A stretch of 64,000 bases of DNA, taken from the NCBI GenBank assembly GCA_024449915.1, contig JAMZAV010000358.1, positions 310,001 through 374,000 on the forward strand, written 5' to 3'. Numbering within the stretch: the stretch's first letter is position 1; each line of letters opens with the position of its first letter. The translations under genes were made by a program, and so were the position numbers. Origin of the DNA: Sweltsa coloradensis (Eukaryota > Arthropoda > Insecta > Plecoptera > Chloroperlidae). Below the pieces are notes generated by a model. That model ran no database searches. It was not told where the DNA came from and saw only the letters and a list, made by a program, of their open reading frames with translations. Of this stretch, positions 56,755-64,000 are shown in pieces.

Positions 56755-56762
56755 TATATAAG
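56755..56762 (+). promoter_or_regulatory. Candidate TATA box of the aminotransferase gene
   Basis: TATATAAG lies 34 bases before position 56796, the first ATG. This suggests transcription starts near 56785 and that the following exon is the first one. Confidence 0.5.
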
Positions 56763-56796
56763 ACGCGCGCTGCTCCCAGACACAGCACTAGCACCA

Positions 56797-56946
56797 TGGT
56801 CGTCACCAACCAGCAACGGAGGCGACGCAGACCACAGCTCGGTCGTCTCGTACAACAAGCTCAACTCTCTGCTCAGGGCCATTAAGGTCGATGTTCTCGG
56901 CCCTGTGGCCGCCCGGGCCGACCTTATCGACAAGGACCTCAAGGAT
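56797..56946 (+). CDS. Gpt: Aminotransferase exon 1, start unresolved
   Basis: The coding frame (VVSYNKLNSLLRAIKVDVLG then ARADLIDKDLKD before GTAAGT) is open back to 56701 but has no ATG. The only nearby ATG (56796) enters another frame and stops after 29 codons. Either one base is surplus in the assembly between 56799 and about 56870, or an upstream exon splices in, for example after CACAG at 56784. Confidence 0.65.
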
Positions 56947-57601
56947 GTAAGTCTCATTCACTTATTAGACCCGCGAGCTTTTAGATTTAGATGCTACTTG
57001 GGATTGCTTAGGGTTGTCTGTCTCCTGGTATTACTTCTACAGCAGTGTCGATTGTTGAACTTGCATCTAGCAGCAATAAGTAATGCATTTCTTATTAATT
57101 TTGTTTAAGAGTGCGTCAACCGTTAGTCCTTTATGCGCCACTCTAGCCTAGGGGATGTGGGGAGGACGAGCCCATGCCAGACAGATACAGCTACTGGAAG
57201 GGGGGGGGGGGGTTCACGTCAAAGTCGTCACCGTCGGGGAGATCGTCGGGTTCCTGACGACTGCTAGAGCTCGCCTCTAGTTTCGGGGAATGTTTTGATA
57301 CTGATGTTTGTGAGATGGACTTTGCCTCTCTTCTCGCTTTTTACGATCGGGAGAAGAATACCCTGGACCAACTGGTCAATGCATATAGTGAATATATTAC
57401 AAGGCTAAGTTGAAAGTTCATTAAGGTAATATCCTGTATGTTACGGAAAAATTACTGTGATTATGATAATGATGTTGATTATTAATTACTGAGAATATGC
57501 ACTTGCTTATTGCTATTTCATGAATCCATCAAGCGTAATAAACAATAATAAAAACGACGCTGTGAAATAACCCAAAACTCGTACACTTTGATTTAATGTG
57601 A

Positions 57602-57639
<38 letters not shown>

Positions 57640-57649
57640 TAATAATAGA

Positions 57650-57701
<52 letters not shown>

Positions 57702-60515
57702 TGCATCCGAGCGAAAGAGCTCTATAAACGTGGATGAATTAATACAATACCAAAATACTGTAAGCAGCTATGGAGGTCGTGGGTTCGATACCCTGGACAA
57801 GTGGCCGGTACACCTACCCCTAATGTGTTGCAGGGCGGGGGTACACTACCCCTAATGTGTTGCAGGGTGGGGGTACACCTACCCCTAATGTAATTGCAGG
57901 GTGCGTACACCTACCCCTAATGTGTTCCAGGGTGCAGTAAAGCCGTTCAACGAGATGGTCCTGGCCAACGTGGGCGACGGCCAGGCCATGGGTCAGGCCC
58001 CCATCTCCTTCATCCGCGAGACCCTGGCCCTGGTCAGCTGGCCGGCTCTTCTCGATGACCCTCGCTTCGGGTCGGACGTGAAGGCCCGAGCCCGGGCGAT
58101 CCTGGACGCGTGCTACGGACACAGCGCCGGCGCCTACACCAGCGGCAAGGGCATGGAGATGATCCGCAGGCAGATCGCGCGCTTCATAGAGAGGAGGGAC
58201 GGGGGGGTGCCCAGCGACTGGGAGAACATTGTGCTCTCGGACGGAGCCTCCAACGCAATCAAGGTACACTCCAGAAACTTTTTTGTCCTCCTTTGTAAAT
58301 CAGTGTTATAACTGCATGAATAGGATAGACGTTTAAAATTTTTTAAAAAAATAAAAAAATAAAAAAATACTAGTGTACGGTTTTATGCAAATGCCGAACA
58401 AACAATTAGAACCCCAACATGTTCTGCAGTAAATTGCCTATAGCGCCCAGCAATGACAGGGATTTATGTTAAAGCTGAAATGTTGAATTATTATTTTTGT
58501 CAAAAGAATAGAAGAATTTCTCTTAACCACACACACTCTCGTCTGAGATCTGAATGTTCATAAGTTAGTCAAACCTACGCTTTTATCGTACCTGCAAGTT
58601 CTTCGCAAGATCCTCGTTGGTCTTGTTGTGTGGCTCGTTGGTCTTGTGGTTAGCGTATCTGCTTCCAATGCAGAAGGTCCAGGGTTCGATTCCCGCTAAA
58701 GTCAGAAGTTAAACTTCAGTCAATCAGTTCTTGTCTTAGGAGTTTGTAAACGGTGACTTTGGAGCCGTCCTAGCAACGAAGCACATAATAAATTTCATAG
58801 TTGTTCTGAATCGGCCTTGTTGATTCTGGCGTTGATTCGCGGGTGTTCGCACTGTCCATAAACCACTGATTGCTATATTCCTATTAAAAATATCGATCTT
58901 TGGTTGGTTATCGCTCACTCGTCGATTGGGTCGGAGCCTGCAGGGTTGGCTTGGTCGCTTTGATTTAAAGTCCCCCACTGAAAATCAGTTATATAACTGA
59001 GTGGGTAGACTCTAAATAAAATTTATTTATTCATTTAAATACATCAGGGGGAAAATACAATACCTACTAAAAAAAAAAAAAATTGGAGACTTCCACCACT
59101 AATTTCCTGCTTTTGGACACAACAATCACAAAAATGATATTTTTTCCAACACAGCTTATTAAAATAATCTATGGGGGAAAAAAACAAAAAAGTAAAATGT
59201 TGCAAAAAGTAAAATGATTCCCCCCGTTGACTAGAGTTCCTGAGGGAATTATTTCACTGTCTAATAATAGAGTCTGTTTTTAGGGTTTGCTGAGGATTTT
59301 CACACCGGATGAGAACGGCAAGAAGGCCGGAGTGATGGTTCCCATACCGACGTTTCATCTCTACATTAACTCGCTGGCGGAGTTTGGCATGCATCCAGTA
59401 AGTAGCACATGCGCTTCCATCTAGATTGTGCCTGGTAAGGGCATCATGTAAGGCAGGTCAAATAAGGCCGCAGTTGCTTCAACTAGTACCGGTACCAGAA
59501 TGTAAATTTAAAGCAGCATTGTGCATGGAATTCCTAATTGTCCTCTGAAATAGTAGACAGTACTTGAATGACTATATAGGCGTAAAACAGTGGCCAACAC
59601 TAGATGGTACACCCAGAAATTACTTTCTTAAACAAAAAACACAATTTAAATAAAAATGTGACAACACATTAAAAAATAGTAATTAAAATAATATGAGATT
59701 TTAAAGAATTTTGTTACAAAACGACAAAAAATGATTTAAAAATTGAGACATGGTTGTGAATTTTTCACTATTAAATATTTCTAGGAAAACGCTTAAGTCC
59801 CCCCGCGTTTTTGGATGAGCGTAATTAGAGGACCTGGATCTTATTAATTACAGAAGATAAAGCGGCGTTAAGCGTAATTGGTGCATTGAGTTGCCAAGAT
59901 TTATGCGGATTTTCTGTTGTTCTGTGAAAAAATCATTACTTAATTGAAGATTTTTTTAAAATTAATTTAAATAAAATAAAATAAACTCTAGTTTTTAATT
60001 TTTTAATTTATCGTCGTTTAAAAAAGAAAAAATCGTAAAATTTTGATTTTCATAAGAAATAATTATTCGACGGTGCTCAAATTTCATACGAATATATTAA
60101 TTCATAAAATTAAGATTCTGTGAAAAAATCATTACAATGGATAAAGCATGTAGGTGTTATAAGTCAAAGAATTGTTTAAACAAAGAAAAAACCCGTAAAC
60201 TTTCGATTTTCTTGAGAAATAATTTTTCGATTGCACTCAAATTTCACATGAGTACCTAAATTCATAAAATTAAGGTTCTGTGAAAAAATCATTAAAATCC
60301 GACAAAGCATGTAAGTGTTATAAGTCGAAGAAATTTTCAAAAAATCGAAAAAAAAATCGTAAAATTGCGATTTTCATCAGAAATAATTTTTCGATTGCTC
60401 TCAAAAACGTGGCAGTTCTTCGTTCAGAGATTTCGAAGGTCTCCATAAAATTCATTGCAATCGGATTATCGGTTTAGCCGGAATCGTGCTAACAGACACA
60501 CAAAAATACAAAAAG

Positions 60516-60546
<31 letters not shown>

Positions 60547-62302
60547 ATTCCGGATTTTTTCTCCCGGGGAGGGAAATGGAATCTTCGCTTCGCTCGCTAC
60601 GCTCGCTACGCTCATCCCAATTAAATGTCCAGCAAGAAAATAAGATTTATGCATTTAAGGGTCTTCTTTATATCTAGTACCAAAAGGCAAAAATACATTT
60701 TGTAATTTTATATTACCTATTGCCATTGGGCATACTGTCAACATATTTCACTGCTCTAAAAAAAATCATTGTGATTTATAGTTTGAAGGTAGTGTTCAAT
60801 GGGAACAAAAACATTTAAAAAATTGAGCAAGTGTATTTTGAATTGTGTGATGGCAAGAAAATAAAGATACTTCTACACTACTACTAGCTAGATAAATATC
60901 TCACAGGTCTCACATGATCGAAAGTAAAGAGGAACTTACCGAGTAATTGTTCCAGATCAACTACTACTTGAACGAAGACAAGGGCTGGAGTTTGGACATT
61001 ACCGAGTTGCAGCGATCTCTCAACGAAGCTCGAACCCATTGCGACCCTCGGGCGATCGTGGTCATCAATCCTGGAAACCCGACCGGTAATACCAACTGTC
61101 AAACACAGAGAACTTAAGTGTGCTCGGGTAGAACTTCATGATATACTAAATATTGTACTCACTTTCAAGATAACCACTACAGCATTACTGAGATTCATTT
61201 TATTTTCAAAGTTTGCCTCAATTTCCAAGGACATCTATGTACTTGGTCAGGTGATCACATTCATATTTTCCTATGTTCTCTCTTCAAATTTACATCTTGG
61301 CACGCTACTTATTCCCAACCACTTTAAATATGACCAAACCATCTTAGACTTTCAAGTTTAAACTCGGAAGTTTTGGTTATTTTAAACATTATTTTTCTTA
61401 TTCGTTTTTGTATCTCCCTTCATATCTATTTTCTCAGTTAACTTTCACGGATTCCAAGTCCCACTCTTCTGATTAATGTCCCGGCGTAACTTTGCCACAT
61501 GTTGCACAAAGTATGCTTTGCACATAACAATTTTAAATCTTTACTTAAACAACTCATTCTGCCTTACGACAGTATCACCCAAGCCAAGAGTCAAAGAGGT
61601 CGCAGTGTACAGAGTCAAAGATATCCAACCGTTCTTGTTGCAGGTCAAGTGTTGCCGCGAGATAATATCGAGGAGATCGTCAAGTTCGCTCATCGGAACC
61701 ACCTCTTCCTCATAGCCGACGAGGCAAGTAGTACCAACACGTGGACTTGTTGGTTACTTATTTCTCATCAACTTTATTTATAATGTCGACTGTTGAACAG
61801 GTCTATCAAGAAAACATATATGCAGAGGGGAGTAAATTCCACTCAATGAAGAAGGTCATCAACGAGATGGGCCTCCCGTACAGCCGCATGGAGCTCGCTT
61901 CCTTCATGTCCTGCTCCAAGGGTAGGTGACGTTCATACCACGTGGTTCTACGTTCCCACACGGGCGGCAAGAGGTACTACTAGTCTTGTTGCAGGGTACA
62001 TGGGCGAGTGTGGCATCCGAGGGGGGTACTGCGAGACGGTGAACCTGGAGTCCAAGGTTCAAGCCCTGGTGCAGGTTATGATGACGCCCTACACCTGCCC
62101 CACGGTGCTGGGCCAGGCAACCACCTACTGCGCCGTCAACCCGCTCAGGCCGGGCGAACCCTCGTACGAAACATTCCGACGCGAGAAGACGGACATTCTC
62201 TCCAGCCTCAAGGACCGAGCGAAGATGGTCGCAGATGCTTTCAACAGCATCCCGGGCATGTCCTGCAACGCGGTGCAAGGGGCCATGTACGCCTTCCCTC
62301 GG
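56797..62302 (+). CDS. Gpt: Alanine aminotransferase, 5' seven exons (partial)
   Basis: Alanine aminotransferase is a PLP enzyme that interconverts alanine + 2-oxoglutarate with pyruvate + glutamate. Exons: ~56797-56946, 57931-58263, 59284-59397, 60956-61085, 61644-61723, 61801-61921, 61995-62302. Phases agree throughout. Landmarks are NVGDGQAMGQ.PISF, LSDGASNAI, VPIPTFHLY, INPGNPTGQVL (cofactor-binding turn), LIADEVYQENIY, CSKGYMGECGIRGGY with the PLP lysine encoded at 61918-61920, and NAVQGAMYAFPR. The C-terminal 90-100 residues should lie beyond 64000. The start is unclear: the ATG at 56796 is one frame off the coding frame. Intron 5 is GC-AG (GCAAGT at 61724). Confidence 0.93.
57603..57701. 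repeat. (AAT)n microsatellite
   Basis: Nearly pure AAT/ATA repeats in aminotransferase intron 1. Confidence 0.95.
57808..57935 (+). repeat. Minisatellite containing four copies of a 3' splice acceptor
   Basis: A 31-34-bp unit (CACCTACCCCTAATGTGTTG plus CAGGG) is repeated four times, ending at the real exon 2 acceptor. CAG|GG junctions fall after 57833, 57865, 57899 and 57930, each preceded by CCCCTAAT, a plausible branch site. Only 57930 keeps the reading frame. Confidence 0.85.
58610..59035 (+). repeat. tRNA-derived SINE, best full-length copy
   Basis: Head CTCGTTGGTCTTGTGGTTAG with B-box GGTTCGATTCC, then a roughly 330-bp body and the 3' end CCCCCACTGAAAATCAG...GAGTGGGTAGACTCTAAATA. The start GTTGGTCTTGT is partly duplicated. 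The tRNA-Gly-like anticodon region (CTTCCAA) suggests the parental tRNA. Lies in aminotransferase intron 2. Confidence 0.8.
59783..60620 (+). repeat. Unclassified interspersed repeat family, copy d
   Basis: Shares the start CTAGGAAAACGC...GGATGAGCG and the TTCGCTTCGCTCGCTACGCTCATCC end with the 10.9-15.3 kb copies. Most similar to the inverted copy a. A poly(A) run lies at about 60519-60545. Situated in aminotransferase intron 3. Confidence 0.7.
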
Positions 62303-62409
62303 GTACGTAACAGAAACATACATGGTGAGGTTCGATTGTTGGCCGTACTTACACTCAAGTTCCCTGAATACATGTTTAACCTTCGACCAAGAATGAGACA
62401 GAATTAAAT

Positions 62410-62500
62410 TGGTGGCTGCTTAACTCAATTGGTAAGAGCATGGCCCAGACAGCCAAGGTCCCGGGTTCGATCCCCGGTGTAGTCACTTTTTTAATTTCTG
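62410..62500 (+). repeat. tRNA-like sequence (SINE head or tRNA pseudogene)
   Basis: Acceptor strands GTGGCTG and TAGTCAC can form 7 pairs, two of them G-U. The T-arm CCGGG/CCCGG around TTCGATC is perfect. A-box-like TAACTCAATTGGTAAGAGC is present and a T6 terminator follows. The anticodon stem is weak and position 33 is C, not U. The shared tail with 2290-2400 favours a SINE, but a tRNA gene cannot be excluded. Confidence 0.5.
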
Positions 62501-62641
62501 TATAAATGTAGTATTAGTAGGTACTTTAGACAGAAATTAAGAGAAAGTAAAAGTAAAGTAAAAAAGTAAAGTAAAGTAAAGTACACTACTAATACTATAT
62601 ATATATATGGATTGTTGTAGGTTTTCGCGGCCCGTCATAGG

Positions 62642-62888
62642 ATAAAACAAGGATCTTGGGTAAAACCGCGTCGAAAATAAGATGAACCAGGGCAGAACCT
62701 GGGCGTCCACGACGTTTCGTCTGGACTACGTCAGACATTTTCAAGGTTGACTGTGACTCTACGGAGGTTGGAGTCACAGTCAACCTTGAAAATGTCTGAC
62801 GTAGTACAGACGAAACGTCGGTGGACGCCCAGGTTCTGCCCTGGTTCATCTTATTTTCGACGCGGTTTTACCCAAGATCCTTGTTTTT

Positions 62889-62890
<2 letters not shown>
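62642..62890. mobile_element. Foldback element flanked by (TA)n
   Basis: Arms at 62642-62759 and about 62770-62890 are near-perfect inverted repeats from GATAAAACAAGGATCTTGGG inward to CAACCTTGAAAATGTCTGAC. Both sides abut TATATA tracts, a common PLE/foldback target. Each arm holds a hammerhead-like CTGACGTAGTC...GACGAAACGTC motif, one on each strand. Confidence 0.75.
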
Positions 62891-62928
<38 letters not shown>

Positions 62929-62990
62929 AAGTCACACTTTACGGAAATAATCACGCTTATTGAATGTTTAAAACAAATATTTAATTAAAA

Positions 62991-63848
62991 CTTCAACGTT
63001 TCAGAAGGACTAGGCTTCCATTTTCAAGAAGAGTTGGTATAAAAACAATAAAAACAAAACATCAGCAACACAATAAAAAATATAAAACAAACTTAACCGC
63101 CTTACAAAGGCAAACCAAATAGTAAGTACAAAAGCAAATCAGGTGCAGTGAAACTTTTTAACCACATCACTGTGCTAAGCGCTTTGCTTGACTTCTAGTC
63201 ACCCTTCTCACAGGCTGATTCTGTTCTTCAACTGATGTTGTAGAATTGCTGGAAATTGTAGGACTTAAATGTTGACTTCTTGTCAACATTCTTGTAGGAG
63301 GATTCTGGTCAACTGTTGGTACGACTCTTGGACCATGTGTATCCAGCGCAGAGTCTGGATTATCTGTTTTATGGTTTTCAGGCACCAATCTATTGCCAAA
63401 ACAGGCTTCCAAGACTGGGCCAGACGTTTGCCATCATCTCGCTTGTTCAAGTTATGAGGGCGTTTTTCAATTTCTACTGCCTCTCTGACGATACGGCTAG
63501 TCAGATGGCTGATCATGGCAAGAGACCTCATTCCTTCAAAGTCTATCGAATGACCCTTTTCTTGACATGTTGCGCCAAAGCAGAAGTGGTTTCCAGCTTG
63601 TTGACTGCAAGCATGTGTTTTGTAGGCGCATTGACATGTTTCGCCCTGTCTGGCCAATATAAGTCTGGGAACAAGTCTGCACATGGGATCTCGTAGACGC
63701 CCCAACCCTCCAAAGGTATCTTATCTTTAGGACCACCAATCATTTTACCCAGGGTCCTGTCTGTTGAAAAAAACCGTCTTGATGTTTTCTTGAGCTAGTA
63801 TATGGCCGATCCGGTCTGTTGTCCCTCTCACATATGGCACATATGACT
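62991..63848 (-). pseudogene. Penelope-like element 3' part with GIY-YIG endonuclease
   Basis: On the minus strand, fragments in three frames encode the pre-GIY region (GTTDRIG, GGPKDKIPLEGWGVYEIPC), the GIY-YIG core (TYIGQTGRNMSMRLQ) and its C-terminal part (GHSIDFEGMRSLAM, REAVEIEKRPHNLNKRDDG). A Ser/Arg-rich tail ends at 63167. Several frameshifts make it dead. Its 3' region contains a degenerate hammerhead-like fold at 62991-63031 followed by TTTTAATTAAAT and (TA)n. Penelope elements pair reverse transcriptase with a GIY-YIG nuclease; the reverse transcriptase is absent here. Confidence 0.85.
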
Positions 63849-64000
63849 GTTCCCAGACTTATATTGGCCAGACAGGGCGAAACATGTCAATGCGCCTACA
63901 AGAACACATGCTTGCAGTCAACAAGCTGGAAAACACTTCTGCTTTGGCGCAACATGTCAAGAAAAAGGGTCACTTCGATAGACTTTGAAGGAATGAGGTC
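63849..64000 (+). pseudogene. Second Penelope-like GIY-YIG fragment, opposite orientation
   Basis: Plus-strand TYIGQTGRNMSMRLQEHMLA at about 63857-63916, continuing to the window edge. Nearly identical to the reverse-strand copy and arranged head-to-head with it. A frame break occurs near 63968. Confidence 0.8.

Noticed and set aside
55977..56809. Long minus-strand frames reading repeated LLSCHT
   Set aside because: They are translations of the 30-bp minisatellite and the (TG)n run.
57250..57412. Small frame MDFASLLAFYDREKN in aminotransferase intron 1
   Set aside because: Only 32 codons, no homology recognised, and inclusion would disrupt the phase-0 junction between exons 1 and 2.
1..64000. 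CRISPR arrays, bacterial operons or viral genomes
   Set aside because: The window shows eukaryotic introns, SINEs and transposons, and its tandem repeats have no spacer structure.

Overview
This window is animal nuclear DNA, most likely from an insect with a large, transposon-rich genome. The evidence is long AT-rich introns with canonical GT-AG junctions, insect-like gene content, dense transposon relics, and a palindromic AGGCCTA/TAGGCCTA motif scattered almost everywhere. I cannot name the species; a hemipteran is a guess. No bacterial features, CRISPR arrays or intact viral genes are visible.

Three protein-coding genes are supported by phase-consistent exons. (1) On the minus strand, at least 9.9-20.9 kb and possibly down to 1.7 kb, lies a BRD8-like gene (SANT-type subunit of the NuA4/TIP60 acetyltransferase complex). 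Its first exon and its bromodomain end were not found. (2) On the plus strand, 24839-50502, is a complete 14-exon virilizer/VIRMA gene (scaffold of the m6A mRNA methyltransferase complex). It has a tiny first coding exon, a 12-kb first intron, a 3.2-kb central exon and an RGG-rich C-terminus ending at a stop with a nearby AATAAA. The reading frame is intact except for one extra base near 47.7 kb. (3) On the plus strand, from 56.8 kb to beyond the right edge, is an alanine aminotransferase gene. Seven exons are visible, through the PLP-lysine region; the C-terminal exons are missing. BRD8-like and virilizer are divergently oriented, with a 202-bp tandem satellite between them.

Most of the rest is mobile DNA. 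I could delimit several DNA transposons by terminal inverted repeats and target-site duplications: hAT-type elements at 12089-12939, 15931-16915, 27194-28808, 31897-32877, 35893-36533 and 52316-53161; a long-TIR element at 4877-6785 with a TTAA-flanked element nested inside; a 210-bp MITE at 21559-21768; and a 1-kb palindrome at 37797-38808 inside a virilizer intron. Retroelements include a Copia gag-protease-integrase fragment (17.7-19.0 kb), a LINE with reverse transcriptase and RNase H (30.2-33.1 kb) split by a hAT, a Penelope-like GIY-YIG element in head-to-head arrangement at the right edge, and a tRNA-derived SINE family in at least four copies.

The most unusual observations are a perfect-core type I hammerhead ribozyme candidate at 4620-4661, with related degenerate motifs at 7.3, 54.8, 62.7 and 63.0 kb; a minisatellite that has multiplied the 3' splice acceptor of an aminotransferase exon; and a satellite carrying a YY1/Pho-like motif in each unit upstream of virilizer.
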